DNA of 64,000 nucleotides from Cranoglanis bouderius (GCA_023630585.1 CM042551.1:19662001-19726000); one strand, 5' to 3'; numbered from the stretch's first letter, positions 10,596 through 24,378 are shown. Translations and numbers: made by a program. The notes: generated from the letters alone by a model not told the origin.

Positions 10596-10744
10596 AGCCT
10601 GCTAGTAGCCCTGATTTTAAAAGATAATCAGTGCCGAAAAGGCAAAAAGAAGCGGTCCTAAGGGGCCTAAGTATTACTGTAGGGCTCCCATAGTCAATGT
10701 CGTCCCAAGTTTTCAGTTTTCTCTGGTCAGCGAGCTGTCACAGG

Positions 10745-11345
10745 GCAACGGAAATCTGATGCTTTCCCTCCAACAAAATGTGGAAAGTTAATGTCACTAA
10801 AGACCATCTGGCAGCGTGGAAACTACTGCCAAATGTGTCTCCATGGGTTCTGTCCTCCATAGAAAAGGGTTCCGGGTCCAGTTCATAGCTCGACCTCAAC
10901 CCCCCACCTCCCATGTCAGAGGTGTGCTCACCACAGTAGTCAGCACAATGCAGAGCCCGACGTTAGCCTAGAAGTAGATCTCTCTTGGACAAAGAGGCCA
11001 TAGAACATGTACCTCTTTCTCTGAGGGAGGGAGGTTTTACAGCTATTATTTCCTGGTCCACAGAAAAGACGGTGTATGTGGGCAATTTTAGATCTGCGTC
11101 ATCTGAACCGTGCCCTTCGGACATATAGGTTCAGGATGTTGACGCTCAAACGTATCGTTCCTCAGACTCAGTTTGAGGATTGGTTTGTGACGATAGATGT
11201 AAAAGAGACGCATATTCCATTGCCCAGTCACAGGAAGTTCTTCGGGTTCTCGTTTGGAGGCAATGCGTATCAATCTTGGTTCTTCCTTTCACCAGCTTTA
11301 TCCCCTCGCACCTTCACGAAGTGCACGGATGCCACACATATTATA
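10745..11345 (+). pseudogene. DIRS-type reverse transcriptase fragment
   Basis: Decayed N-terminal and palm part of a DIRS RT. In successive frames it reads AWKLLPNVSPWVL, then EVDLSW, then in one open stretch (11076-11384) ILDLRHLNRALRTYRFRML, DWFVTIDVKETHI and HRKFFGFSFGG...LSPRTFTKCTDA. This is the order of DIRS RT motifs (ILDLRxLN; DWFxSxDLKDAYFHI; HRKxLRFAF; LSPRxFxRCTEA). The first catalytic aspartate is present in VTIDV. The YLDD box, RNase H and the tyrosine recombinase expected downstream are missing, so the copy is 3'-truncated. Confidence 0.8.
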
Positions 11346-12144
11346 AATATGGAATTTAAAAAACAAAAGGGTGGTCAAGCTTGAGGTCACAGAAAATTCA
11401 TAATGTCCATTTGAGGTTGTTTGGTGTAGAGGCTCTGCTGTCACCTGTGAATGTCGTACAAGCGACTGTCATTTGTTTACAGATTTTGTTTAATGAGTTG
11501 TATACCATATCTGTGCAAATATGTTTGGAAACCTCTATAAATAAAATATGTATTCATAAAACACATCATTAAAAAGGGACATCTTAGCTATTTTTTGCTT
11601 AAAAATAGGAAATGCTACCCTTGGCATAGTCCAGATAAAAGCATAATAAGTCAGGTACCTGGAAAATCCCCCCATCCCCCCAAAAGTCCATAGTAATTGC
11701 ATCAATTTTATCTCTGATCTTGAAATAGCTTTTAAATTACTCTTTATGTGTGCTCTGCAGTGTAACCAGCCCCCATCAAATAAGTCAATTTTAATCAGAT
11801 CATATTATGATTTGAAAAACAGGTTACATTTTAGAATGTACCTCTATTACAATACATACAATACAATACGATTCCTTTTGTGAATAAAAAATAATTCAAG
11901 TGACTTCAAATAAGGGTGTACAATTGCTACATACAATAGAGTCCTGTCCTTTATGTGCACTTCAAGCCATCAAATCTTAGTTATTTGAAGAAAATGAGCC
12001 ATTTACCCTTACCACGTTTCATTCTAGCTCAGTAGATTAAGCTGTTGGTTCAACTCCAGAGCAGTTTTGTGTGCTAGAATTTTTGGTGCTGGATCAACTG
12101 ATGGGCTGTGCCATTTTGTAACAAAGTTCCCCATGTTCCACTCA
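11346..12144. other. Intergenic, AT-rich, nothing recognised
   Basis: No gene or confident repeat. An 'atacaatacaatac' run occurs near 11850-11870. Confidence 0.4.
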
Positions 12145-12247
12145 AAAATGTAAACCTGTTCCAGCATGACAATGCCCCTGTGCACAAAGTGAGCTCCATG
12201 AAAACATGGTTTGGTTGGAGTAGAATAACTTGAGTGGCCTGCACATA
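12145..12247 (+). pseudogene. Tc1-like transposase fragment (CACTATATGGCC family)
   Basis: The plus strand reads NLFQHDNAPVHKVSSMKTWFG, the catalytic-aspartate motif (FQHDNAPVH) of a Tc1-like family that recurs at 23936-24378 and 29765-30014. It ends exactly where another Tc1-like remnant begins. Confidence 0.6.
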
Positions 12248-12785
12248 CACTCACTGGCCACTTTAGTAGGAGCACTTGTTCGTTCATGCAGTTATCTAAC
12301 TAGCCAATCATGTGGCAGCAGCACAATGCATAAAATCATGCAGTTACAGTTCAAGAGCTTCAGTTAATGTTCACATCAAACATCAAAATGGCGGAAAATG
12401 CGATCTTAGTGACTTTGACAGTGGCAGACAGGATGGTTGGTGCCAGACAGGATGATCTCCTGGGATTTTATGCACACTAATCTCTAGAGTTTACATAGAA
12501 TGGTGCAAAAACATCCAGTAGGCAGCAGTTCTGTGGCAGAAAACACCTTGTGACACCATGAAAGAGGTCAGAGGAGAATATCCAGACAGGTTTGAGGCTC
12601 TGGAAACTCAAATAACCACTCTTTACAACCGTGGTGAGTAGAAAGGCGTCTCAGAACACACAACTCATCCAACCTCGAGGCGGTTGAGCTACAACAGCAG
12701 AAGATCACATCAGGTTCCTCTCCTGTCCTCCATGAACAGGAATCTGAGGCTACAAACTGGACATCTGAAGATTAGAAAAACATTT
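12248..12785 (+). pseudogene. Tc1-like element remnant (CACTCACTGGCCAC family), copy 1
   Basis: The left end reads CACTCACTGGCCACTTTAG after a TA dinucleotide. Decayed transposase follows: VGARQD..., QFCGRK, QITTxYN-type and SQNTQLIQPRGG remnants in several frames with stops. Related copies lie at 35907-36310 (plus) and 52735-53055 (minus). A short piece at about 12795-12865 appears to be the opposite strand of the same family, suggesting a rearranged 3' side. Confidence 0.65.
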
Positions 12786-12943
12786 TTTATTTTTCCAGTG
12801 TTCAACTGTCCAGTTACTATGATCCTGTGCCCACTGTAGCCTTAGATTCCTACCAGCATTTTGCTAATGCTGATTTTTTTCATACTCATACACAAACGTT
12901 GATAAATGGCACTTGCCAAAATAGAATAGAATAGAATTACATA

Positions 12944-14465
<1,522 letters not shown>

Positions 14466-14470
<5 letters not shown>

Positions 14471-15490
14471 GTATGTGAGTACACCCCTCATATTTTTGTA
14501 AATATTTTATTATATCTTTTCATGGGATAACACTGACGAAATGACACTTTGCTACAATGTAAAGTAGTGAGTGTACAGCTTGTATAACAGTGTAAATTTG
14601 CTGTCCCCTCAAAATAACTCAACACACAGCCATTAATGGCTAATTGGGCCCAAATACCATTTTCCCTCCCCGGTGTCATGTGACTCGTTAGTGTTACAAG
14701 GTCTCAGGTGTGAATGGGGAGCAGGTGTGTTAAGTTTGGTGTTATCGCTCTCACACTCTCTCATACTGGTCACTGGAAGTTCAACATGGCACCTCATGGC
14801 AAAAAAAAAAGAATTGTTGCTCTACATAAAGATGGCCTAGGCTATAAGAAGATTGCCAACACTCTGAAACTGAGCTGCAGCACGGTGGCCAAGACCATAC
14901 AGCAGTTTAACAGGACAGGTTCCACTCAGAACAGGCCTCGCCATGGTCGACCAAAGAAGTTGAGTGCACGTGCTCAGCATCATATCCAGAGGTTGGCTTT
15001 GCAGAATAGACGTATGAGTGCTGCCAGCATTGCTGCAGAGGTTGAAGGGGTGGGGGGTCAGCCTGTCAGTGCTCAGACCATACGCCACACACTGCATCAA
15101 ATTGGTCTGCATGGCTGTCATCCCAGAAGGAAGCCTCTTCTAAAGATGATGCACAAGAAAGCCCGCAAACAGTTTGCTGAAGACAAGCAGACTAAGGACA
15201 TGGATTATTGGAACCATGTCCTGAGGTCTGATGAGACCAAGATAAACTTATTTGGTTCAGATGGTGTCAAGCGTGTTTGGCGGCAACCAGGTGAGGAGTA
15301 CAAAGACAAGTGTGTCTTGCCTACAGTCAAGCATGGTGGTGGGAGTGTCATGGTCTGGGGCTGCATGAGTGCTGCTGGGGAGTGTACTGTGACATGTACT
15401 GTGACATACTGAAGCAGAGCATGATCCCCTCCCTTCGGAAACTGGGCCGCAGGGCAGTATTCCAACATGATAACGACCCCAGACGTTCAG
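14466..15490 (+). mobile_element. 3'-truncated Tc1-like transposon (second family)
   Basis: The left terminal region reads GTATGTGAGTACACCCCTCA and continues with subterminal sequence typical of a widespread teleost Tc1 family. The right side is lost: homology ends soon after the second catalytic motif at about 15490, and no matching right repeat is seen. Confidence 0.8.
14786..15490 (+). pseudogene. Tc1-like transposase, frameshifted and 3'-truncated
   Basis: Begins MAPHGKKKRIVALHKDGLGY, with a first helix-turn-helix (GYKKIANTLKLSCSTVAKTI), an AT-hook-like GRPKK segment, a second HTH (SAASIAAEVEG) and the first catalytic Asp in RSDETKINLFG. HGGGSVMVWGCMSAAG follows. After AAGE a short duplication of 'tgtactgtgacat' shifts the frame. 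The following LKQSMIPSLRKLGRRAVFQH with the second Asp (DNDP) is read in another frame. The C-terminal third with the glutamate is missing. Unlike the neighbouring Tc1 pseudogene, its N-terminal half is undamaged. Confidence 0.9.
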
Positions 15491-15787
15491 AAGTGTCTAT
15501 GTATGCAGTGTTCTGACTGAATAAAAAAACAACAACAAAAAAAATATATTTCATAAGCGTCATCCCTTATACAACTGAGAGATAATATGGTGGAACATAT
15601 TAGGCTGGGATGATCAGAGGTTTGGCCAAATGATTTTCATAAGAAAGCGCTGATTAAAGTGCTCATTATCAGAGAAAGGAGCTGATTGGATCTGTAAACC
15701 TCAGAGTCTTTCTAAAGAGTCTCTGAGAAACAGTCTCCCCTAATAGCCCACTTTCAGTATGCTTCATTTAAAAAATAATACTTTCAT

Positions 15788-15788
<1 letters not shown>

Positions 15789-15821
<33 letters not shown>

Positions 15822-15847
15822 CAACAACAATACCATTCTTCTTCTTC

Positions 15848-15907
<60 letters not shown>
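15789..15907. repeat. (ATC)n and (ATT)n microsatellites
   Basis: About 11 ATC/TCA units, a short spacer, then about 20 ATT units. Confidence 0.95.
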
Positions 15908-15908
<1 letters not shown>

Positions 15909-16221
15909 GCAACTGATTATAAACTAATTCATTTCAAATTCATCTGATTACAAGTGAATGGCCATTGTGCTATAGCATGCCACTAACCAGCAATGATCAA
16001 GACATGACATTCACTGTGAGGAAATGTTCTAGACATCTATAGGCAGACTGTTTGCACCACCATTTTTTGTATTTTTACCATCCTGTTTGTTAAACGTGCT
16101 TCTTAGCCAGCATGATTATAAAGTAAATGAAATATATTTATATTTTTAATACATTTTTCTTAAATTAAAGATGTCAAAGGAATTTAGTGGCCAAAAAACT
16201 AAATTTGGGTCAGCATTCTGG

Positions 16222-16226
<5 letters not shown>

Positions 16227-16270
<44 letters not shown>
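16227..16270. repeat. (AT)n microsatellite
   Basis: About 22 AT units. Confidence 0.95.
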
Positions 16271-16273
<3 letters not shown>

Positions 16274-16594
16274 TACCTGTAAGTGAAAATAATTTTAGAA
16301 TTTTGTTTGTGCCATTATATGATGGATTTGGCTTGTGGGTGAATAAATGATTTGTCTGCAGTTGGAGTACAACTGACAGCAAAAGCACACACCATTAGCA
16401 TTGTTTTTATTTTTTTGTCTCTGTCTACCTGAACTCTTCTGAATATACAATGATTTTTTATTAAAGGTGGTGTAAGAATGACCTATTGCTGCTGTCAGGT
16501 GTTCTATAAACTAGATTAAATCTGATGATGCACATACCGTAAGTTATGATGATATCTTTGGAAACTTAAAATCTTTGTGACTTAGCCTTACTCA

Positions 16595-16595
<1 letters not shown>

Positions 16596-16647
<52 letters not shown>
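16596..16647. repeat. (CA)n microsatellite
   Basis: About 26 CA units. Confidence 0.95.
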
Positions 16648-16652
<5 letters not shown>

Positions 16653-17574
16653 TGCCTAAGTCCATGCACAATTACCTCAACTGGTTAAATGTATGTGATC
16701 ATAACTTGCACCCTTCCCCCAGTCCTAATATTAGTCATTCATACCAATTCAAACATGTTTGCTCATGTAAATACTGACATATTTAAATTCATAAGACAGT
16801 GATAAATCCCTTGAGGCCCAAAGAATGTTTAGTTAACCATAGCTAATAACACAATTTACAGTAAAAGTTCAAAATATATTTACTTTCTTGATGTAGAAAT
16901 ACCCAAGCAATAATCACTCTGCCAAGCCCTTCTGACCTTAGTTATTGAAGAGGATATGCAAATTAATCTATTTGCAGGATTTCCACCCACTTTTGTGGCC
17001 TCTGTTCATTGCATGCCTCTCCAAAAGCAAAAACAGCACATTAACTTCAATACACACACAGAAATCTACAACACATATACTTATTAAAAACCCACAGTCC
17101 TCTGGGCCCAGCATAGGTGTATCAAACAGGGTGTAGAGGGCAGGTCTGGTTTCATGCCCAAATACACTAAACAAAATACACTAAACTAAACTAAATTTCC
17201 CCGTCCAGCTGCTGTTTGAAAACATGCTCTTTCAAAGCTGATACCATTGGTACCAATGCATTCTTTTTTTTTCTTTTTTTTTACCAATGATAAAATATCC
17301 AATTATATTTTCTTAATAATCCAGGTTACTATGAGTTTTCTATTAGTAGTAACTAAAGATGACTGAACTTCTGTTAATTTTGAAAACATTTGACTAATTA
17401 TATAAAGGGCTCCATTACATTAGTCATCCAAGGGGCTTCATCATATTGCACTGACATAATAAAATGTTCAAATTATGATGAATAAATGAGACCCCCAACA
17501 TCATGAGGGTCTCATTTATTCATCAGATCTAATGAAATAAATGAAATGTGTTGCGAAATGTATAAATCCATCAA

Positions 17575-17865
17575 TGTTCCATACCGCTTTTCCTACACAG
17601 GGTTGTGGGGAGCCTAGAGCCCATCCCAGGGAACTCGGGGCATAAAGCGGGGGACACCCGGGAAAGAGTTCCAACCCATCGCATGGCACAATCACACACA
17701 CGTTCACACACTACAGACAATTTAGAGATGCAAAATAGCCTACAACGCATGTCTCTGGACTGGGGGAGGAAAATGGAGAACCTGGAGAAAACTCCTGAAG
17801 CACAGGGAGAACATGCAAACTCCATGCACACATGCTAAACCACTAAGCCAACATGCCCGGAAATG
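17575..17865 (-). repeat. Dispersed SINE/LINE-tail repeat (minus orientation)
   Basis: On the minus strand this ends in the sequence 'cctgtgtaggaaaagcggtat' and contains a 'gggaggaaa' / 'ccggttttctcc'-type block found at 53740-54060 in plus orientation and, for the 3' end, at 40340-40463. It is a common teleost retroposon; family name not assigned. Confidence 0.65.
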
Positions 17866-17999
17866 TATAAATATAATTAATAAAAATCTGAATGACCGAA
17901 AATTACATTGAGATGATAGAAGGTCTTATCTGGCTTATCTGAGAGCACTCAGAATGACAGCGCTTAGTTATGCTCTCTACATGTTCTGTATTTCAGATA

Positions 18000-18089
18000 T
18001 AAATGGTAAATGGTCTGCACTTACTGTATATAGCGTCTTTTAACTTTAGCGGTTCTACAATGGGTCACCCTCACTCACACACACACACA

Positions 18090-18144
<55 letters not shown>

Positions 18145-18275
18145 GGCACTAGCCTGCCATCGGGAGCAACTTGGGCTTCAGTGTCTTGCCCAAGGACACT
18201 TTAGCATGTGGAAGTATATGTGCCAGGAATCGAATCACTAACCTTACGATTAGTGGACAAACCTACTCTACCATG
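18000..18275 (-). repeat. tRNA-derived SINE (minus orientation) containing a CA microsatellite
   Basis: Read on the minus strand the head has an A-box-like TGGTAGAGTAGG and a B-box-like GATTCGATTCC with spacing expected of tRNA-derived SINEs. The tail on the plus strand reads TAAATGGTAAATGGTCTGCA, a frequent 3' end in fish. A (CA)n tract at 18074-18143 lies inside. Confidence 0.6.
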
Positions 18276-19192
18276 TATGAATGTTTTTAGGCTGTATAAG
18301 ACCATTTTATGCACAGTCTGAGGTATTTTGCCTGCATTATGAACAGCTGGCTATTAGTATAATTATTATAATATCCCTCTGTGTCACAAACAGGTTGCTT
18401 AGTCCCACTAATTCTCCCTGTGGAAACCCAATTTTCACTTTGGTCTCGTATGGTGTTCTCACAGTGTTAATAGTCTCGTATAGTTCTCTTGTTTTAGGAT
18501 GACAGAATTTTTATGTGTCACCTGATTGGGTCACTTCATGGGAGTTTAGCATTTTCACAGTTGCTGTTTGTTTTCCTACTGGTTGTTTTACAGAGTTTGT
18601 CGTTAGTTGCGTGTTAGGTGCGAGTTAGTTGTGCATGTAACTGTAGTTCTGTGAACCCTGGATAACTCCCAGCGATGGTGAGTTTGGTCTAAGTACTCGT
18701 GGAGGGCATGCCCAACAAGGAGCACTCTGCAGAAATGCTTTTGGTAGAATGCCGCATGGTCAATCGATTGGTTTACAAAATTGGGTGCTATAACCTGAAT
18801 GAATGCTGAAGTGTTCAATAGCAAAAGGGCAGGTTTCAAAGATAGATTTCAGTTCGGTATCTTGCATGGACTCATAAGGAAAGGCCAGCACAAGGGGAGA
18901 TCCCACACCATCAGTGGAAACCAAGGTCTTGTCAGCCAACTTGGGGTCATGAACATGACTTTGTGGTGAAGCCAGTCACGGGCCAGTGGATACAGTTACA
19001 GCAGCTCTGCCAGGGAGGATGACAATTTGCATTGAGTTGATTTGGCATTGGTGAAAGGTGCAATTCTGGTGCTAAATTAGTTTTGGTAGACATTTTATTT
19101 ATATTTATTTATATATTGATGTTCTGTGTGTAATTACATATTAATTGATTTATATTTCACAACTGATACTTCTATGAAATGTTTATATGTAC
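18276..19192. other. Intergenic, possible decayed repeat
   Basis: No coding evidence. 'Gtaactgtagttctgtgaac' near 18637 resembles the ends of the MITE at 58910-59090, but no inverted partner is clear. Confidence 0.35.
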
Positions 19193-19353
19193 AGTACTGT
19201 GCAAAAGTATTAGCAAAGAAATGCACATGCAAAGAAATGCTGTAGAGTAAAGATGCCTTCAAAATAATGAAATGAAATGTTTCTACATTAAAAAGAAAAT
19301 ACCATAAAGAGCAGTAAACAGTAGTAAATGAAACAAAGTCAATATTTGGTGTG

Positions 19354-19387
<34 letters not shown>

Positions 19388-19726
19388 CTCTCCGGTGCAG
19401 TTTTATAAGGAAATGAGCTGGTAAGTTTTATTGACCATCTTGCAGAACCAGACACAGTTCTTCTGGACACTTTGACTGTCGCCTTCATCGTGTTTTTTGT
19501 CTGAAAAGTGTCTCTTATGTAATATGTTGCTTTCTTTAATGACATACAAACATTTTTCTGTTAACATTCACTTTTGTGCTAGAAAGTTTAGTTTGGGAAT
19601 CTAAAATGTTTTTTGTACTGACTTGATAATGTAGAAGTCGTAAAATAAAATTAAAATCTATATCATCGTTTGTACAAAAAAAAAAAAAAAATAGGGTGCC
19701 TAAAACTTTTGCACAGTGCTGTATAT
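19193..19726 (-). mobile_element. Tc1-type non-autonomous repeat with both ends, copy 2
   Basis: The left end reads CAGTACTGTGCAAAAGTATT and the right end TTTTGCACAGTGCTG, inverted copies each next to TA. The interior includes a 34-base A-run (19351-19384) and the block shared with 2154-2480 in opposite orientation. About 530 bp, no transposase motif. Orientation is given relative to the other copy. Confidence 0.7.
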
Positions 19727-19825
19727 GTGTGCGTGATTTTATAGTCCATAGTGTATTTTTGAAAGCCACCGTATTAAAGCTATTTATAATTGTTACATAA
19801 TATTTCTACATTCCATCACCTTTAT

Positions 19826-21330
19826 AGGTTTTTGTGAAGGAACAAGAGTTCCTTGACAATTTTCCCCTTGAGCCTGTTTCTTCTTTGATTGATCAACTCT
19901 CCTGCTTTTGAAAAAAAAAAATCTCTCAGAAGGTACAGATGATGCAGTGATCCCAATATATATATATATTTGCTAGTCTTAGAGCTGGGAAGGTTTGTTC
20001 ATGACTTCTTCACTATACTAAAGGGTCATGGTTGCGGAGAATGACCTTTTCCTCTGCATAGTGGCGCATGTCAATTATCGAAGCAGTGCTTGTTGATTGT
20101 TGTTGTACTGAAAGAACTTGGAAGTCAAAATCCTGCCATTTGCCTCCTTTAGCTTTCGCTGAGACAGTACATGGGGTCGTTGGGGGAGTCACTGATGAGG
20201 CATAACTTGCTGTAGGAATTGAGACAGAGCTTAGGACAGATGTTGAGGCAACTTCTAGTGGTGGTGCAGCAGCTGATGGACATTCTGTATTTCAGCTAGG
20301 AGTCACTTTTTCATGACTTCTACATGATCGTTGTCACGAAATGCAGGGTGTTTAAACCTTATGTCGAGGAAGGTGCTGGCAGCAAGACTCCCACTGAATC
20401 TGTGCTGACATTGCTATGCCAGTTCTGTGGCCAGAGAGCTACCTTGACAACACTGACAACAGTTGCTCTAAGAAGCAGTGACACAAGGGGAATGACCTTT
20501 GAGACAAAAACGTGTTTTTCTGCTGATACGTCACGTGTCAGGTGAAGCCAGGTGGATAACAGACAGCTCTTCATTTGTAAAGCACAGGGTCACTCTTCCC
20601 AAGTAGACAGAGGGCTGCGGTAACTGGTTCCTTTTGTTCATGTAGTCTCTCCAACATGCAGAAAACCGAATTCCACCTGGCTTCAACCGAATTAATCAGT
20701 TTATGTTCTGCCACCTTTGTGCTTTTGTATCTGTTTAAGCTTCTCTGTGGCTTTTGTGCTGTGGTGGAAAAGGATACAATGCTTCTGTATTTTTCCAACA
20801 GGTGAAAGATCTCAGGAGATGCTTTTATCACATATTTGACCACCGAGTACAAAGTGTGGGCAAAACATAGGTAGTGCTTCCACACAACCTTATGCAATGC
20901 AGAAACCATGTTAGCACCATTGTCTGTGACAAATGCAAGCACCTTTTGAGTTATGCCCCATTCTTCAGATATTCTTTTCAGCTCCACAGTAATATTGGCA
21001 GCTGTGTGGTGTGCACTGAAATTGTAGGCTTCTAACACAAATTCCTGCATTTGCTACAGCAGTTGTCAATAATATGACAAGACACGGTTAAATATGCCTC
21101 TGTGGACCTTGAGGTCCACATGTCCGTTGTGAGAATCACATGATTTGCATGTTATTATTTGCATGATATTGCCATTACTTTGGCTTTACAGTCAGCAAAC
21201 ATTTTGTTAATTGTACCTTCCAATTAACAAATCAACCATTTGATAATGTGGATCAAGATCCTTGACAAATGCAATAAAACCTCCTGGCTGGAGGTCCCTC
21301 ATAATCATCTATCCTAGGCTTCTTGTAATT
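19826..21330 (-). pseudogene. hAT-superfamily transposase pseudogene
   Basis: The best open part (20571-21050, minus) contains ISEEWGITQKVLAFVTDNGAN followed by HYLCFAHTLYSVVKYVIK, the DNGAN...CFAHTL signature of the hAT/ZBED catalytic core, and a VEARWNSVFCMLERL segment. Upstream on the minus strand a VKDLDPHYQMV motif survives between stops. Downstream decayed frames give MRHYAEEKVILRNHDPL and, near 19830-19900, SSVPSERFFFSKAGELINQRRNRLKG, the C-terminal hAT dimerisation domain. Motif order is correct over 1.5 kb, but multiple stops, frameshifts and a TA run inactivate it. No terminal repeats found. Confidence 0.8.
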
Positions 21331-23339
21331 TCTGATGCTCTCTGTATGTACATACTCTGTATGTCTTAAAAGCTGTGCTACAAGTAAACAAGAATTTATA
21401 ATCACAATAAAACTCTCTACCAGGTATTACTTTACATTTAAACTATGTAATTGATTTAATGAATAATTTTTAAATGATGTATAAATAAATATTGAATAAA
21501 TCATTTCATTAAGAATATTCACCATTAGATACCAGATGACAGAAATAGACATAGGTTAATGCAAAATGTATTAAATGTATTGATAAAAATGTATTTGATG
21601 AAAATACATTTGATAAAAATACAATTCATGTTAAGTAAATATTAAAATCACTTGTTTAAAAAAATCCCAGGTCGAAATTTTAATAAGAGAATCAATCTTC
21701 TTGATACAACACCAGTATCGAAAATGTTGCTTTTTTGTTTTTTTTTAGGATCGATCTGCTGATCCCTACTTCTCATTCGCCATAAAGGCGCAGAAGAGAC
21801 GACACACAGTTGAGAGTTTGTTATTTAATTATCTCCCTTTACAGGTAAAAACATGAAGACTCATTTGGGGGAATTGAGCTGAATCCAGTGTACAGTATAG
21901 CCATGCTTAAAATATTTTCTGGTGATAGAAAAGTGATCTAAATGGAGTTAAATGTGTTTGTTGTCACGGGAGGGGGGATGACTAATCACATAACCCTCCA
22001 TAGTTAGCACAAAAAAAAAAAAAAAAAAAACAGGAGGCACTCAGTGTCGTGTCTGTTTAAAAAAAAAAATGGTGCATGAATGTCAGATATGAATGTCGGT
22101 TAAAAAGTAATAATGCTACTATAGCGACATAAGCTTATGAATGTCAAATACGATTGGTTAAAAAAATCATATTGCTGTATCAACCTGTATCAACCTCCTG
22201 AATGTTAAACTAGGACAGTTAAAAATTTATTGTAGCGATATTCAAACTGTTGGTTAGTGAATGTGAATGGGTGTGGAATTATTATTATTTTTACATGTTT
22301 TTACACAATTTTTTGTTATTGTGTTTTATTTTAACTGGATTCATGTAAGAAAAAAGGGAGAAAAGAATAAACAGAATTTTGCACATTTATAAATGTTTAT
22401 TTATAAATAGCTGTATGTAAAACTTTTGAAAAATGCTTGTACAGTGTGTATTTGAATCTCATTCGCCATAAAGACACAGAAAAGTCGACACACAGTTGAG
22501 AGTTTGATATTTAATTATCTCCTTTTACAGGGTCACTCCATTATACTTGTTTGATCATTCAGTTGTACTGAGTTAGAATTTGGGTAAAGTAGCCAATTTA
22601 TGTAGAGAAGTCAGTGTTGAAGAGAGGTGACATAAATAGTGTGGATCTACAAAACAGGGTTGTGAGAAATGGGCCAGAATTTTGGCTTTGTATTTGGGCT
22701 AAAAGGTCTTTGCAGGCGGTAGCTCAAGCACAGTTTGGGTGAATCTTTGGCATAAACTGTTTTGCGAAGTGCAAATATTTAGCATATCCATGTGAGATGT
22801 TTTATTTTATTATTATTATTATTATTATTTTATTTTTTTTACCATCAATATTAAAAATTATCTTTATTTCTATCTTATAACACTATTTTTAATATCTTAG
22901 CTATACATGGATGTACACCTTCCTCTCCCCTGATGGGAGGAGCTCTTTGTAGTATTTTGGTTTGCAGTGTGTGTGTGTGTGTATGTGTCTGTGTCTGTGT
23001 GTGTCACCAGCAGGTGACAGGTGTCATACCTTAATGCTGGATCCAAACTCTGCATGCTCCTCCCTGCACCCATCTGTTTGGGGATGAGCCCAGAAGAACA
23101 GGGTTATAAAGCACAGATGACTAAATGGGTCAAAATGCTCACAGAGCAGGCATGAGCATGATACAGCTCGCCTATATTTGGAAGTGTGAGGCACTTTGCA
23201 GTCAACTCCAGAATTACTAGCATCCTTCAAGTGTATGAGCAAAAGATTATATAAACATTACACACAATGATTAAACTTTTCCACTCAAACAGAAATTGAG
23301 CACTGTTTTTAACAAACATTTTTAAAAGAATTAATTCAT
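21331..23339. other. Intergenic, no gene recognised
   Basis: AT-rich. A-runs occur at 22012-22030 and near 22060. Two related words, 'aatctcattcgccataaag', occur near 21770 and 22455 with shared right flanks ('cacacagttgagagttt'), so a decayed 690-bp-spaced direct repeat is present. A GT-rich patch lies at 22970-23003. Confidence 0.4.
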
Positions 23340-23475
23340 TCATTTATTCATCTCCAGTAATCGATTTTTCCTGGTGCCTGTCCTGAGAACACCGGGCATG
23401 AGGTGGAAACACAGAAAGAACATGCAAAACTCCCCGCAGACAGTAACCCAAGCTCAGGAACAAACCAGATATATA
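23340..23475 (-). repeat. Dispersed retroposon 3'-region repeat
   Basis: Contains 'ttcatctccagtaatcg', 'cctgtcctgagaacacc' and 'cagacagtaacccaagctca', shared with 56560-56770. A common fish repeat, internally deleted here. Confidence 0.5.
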
Positions 23476-23769
23476 AGGTTGTCCCACATAAAGTCCCTTT
23501 TTCATGTATCACTATGGAGAAAGCCAAAGAGCTTTCAACACAAAGGGGAAAAATGGATATTGACCTGAACATGTCTGGTAATGGACATTTTAATTAAAAA
23601 AATACCATTAGGCTAAATCGGGGGGGGGGGGGGGGTTACGGACGGACTCCTACACACTGAGGATGGTAAAACATAGAGGATCCAAAAGATCACATTTAGT
23701 TGATTCTTGCCACCGTTATAATAAGCTTGGATTTGGTTGGGCTGGATGGGTAGCAAAAAAAAACTTTCT

Positions 23770-23935
23770 GGGAACATTGTTAAATGTTTTGTTGAGTCAC
23801 TGATACTTTGCTGCCAATGGTCCAAGGAATCTTGTGAGCATCAGGATATTTTAGTTCAAAATCTGGGTGCCTTTACCAGGGGCTTAAGACTTGGCCTTAG
23901 ATGGATCTTTCAACAAGACAATGACCCCAAACATA
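23770..23935 (+). pseudogene. Tc1-like transposase fragment, left of a nested insertion
   Basis: Reads GNIVKCFVESLI... and ends RWIFQQDNDPKHT, carrying the second catalytic-Asp motif, then is cut exactly at TA by a 443-bp insertion. The C-terminal part resumes at 24379. Confidence 0.75.
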
Positions 23936-24378
23936 CACTGTATGGCCAAATGTTTGTAGACACCTGACCATCATTCCCATATGTGCTTTTTGAACATTCC
24001 ATTCCAGATCTAGTCACCTTTTGCTGTTATAATAACCTCCACTCTTCTGGGAAGGCCTGGGGTGCAGTTGGCGTTGCAGTTGGTGTTCCACCCCTAAGGT
24101 GTTCAGTGGGGTTGAGGTCAGGGCTCTGTGTAGACCACTCAAGTTTTTCCACTCCAACTCCAAACCATGTCTTCACGGAGCTCGCTTTGTGCACAGGGAC
24201 ATTGTCATGCTGGAACAGGTTTGGGCCTCTTAGTTCCAGTGAAGAGAAAATTTGTAATTCTACTGCATACAAAGACATTCTATACAATTGTGTGCTTCCA
24301 ACTTTGTGCCAGCAGTTTGAGGAAGAACCACATATGGGTGTGATGGTCAGGTGTCCTCATTCTTTCAGCCATATAGTA
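23936..24378 (-). mobile_element. Non-autonomous Tc1-like element inserted into another Tc1
   Basis: Starts CACTGTATGGCCAAATGTTT and ends GTGTCCTCATTCTTTCAGCC followed by ATATAGT, inverted ends of the CACTATATGGCC family, flanked by TA on both sides. The minus strand still encodes FQHDNVPVHKASSVKTWFG and WSTQSPDLNPTEHL, a truncated transposase core. Much of the gene is deleted. Confidence 0.8.

Larger units (their letters stand above)
9918..10620 (+). pseudogene. DIRS-type retroelement ORF1 (Gag-like) remnant
   Basis: A GC-rich block abruptly different from its AT-rich surroundings. One frame reads MRVERAAAWFRFWLSCFSDE followed by an Asp/Glu/Ser-rich stretch; after a TA microsatellite (10366-10417) a second frame contains AVLQAYQAHLLN, resembling the LQxYQAxLL motif of fish DIRS ORF1 proteins. 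Stops and the microsatellite interrupt it. The RT fragment of the same element type begins about 125 bases downstream, which supports the assignment. Family recognition is from memory. Confidence 0.5.
15908..17574. other. Intergenic with microsatellites
   Basis: No gene is recognised. It contains an (AT)n tract at 16227-16270 and a (CA)n tract at 16596-16647. An inverted pair of 'gagaccctcatgatg'-type words occurs near 17489-17515 (AATGAGACCC ... GGGTCTCATT), a short hairpin. Confidence 0.5.

Noticed and set aside
15789..15907. ORF with poly-Ser and poly-Ile
   Set aside because: Translation of ATC/ATT microsatellites.
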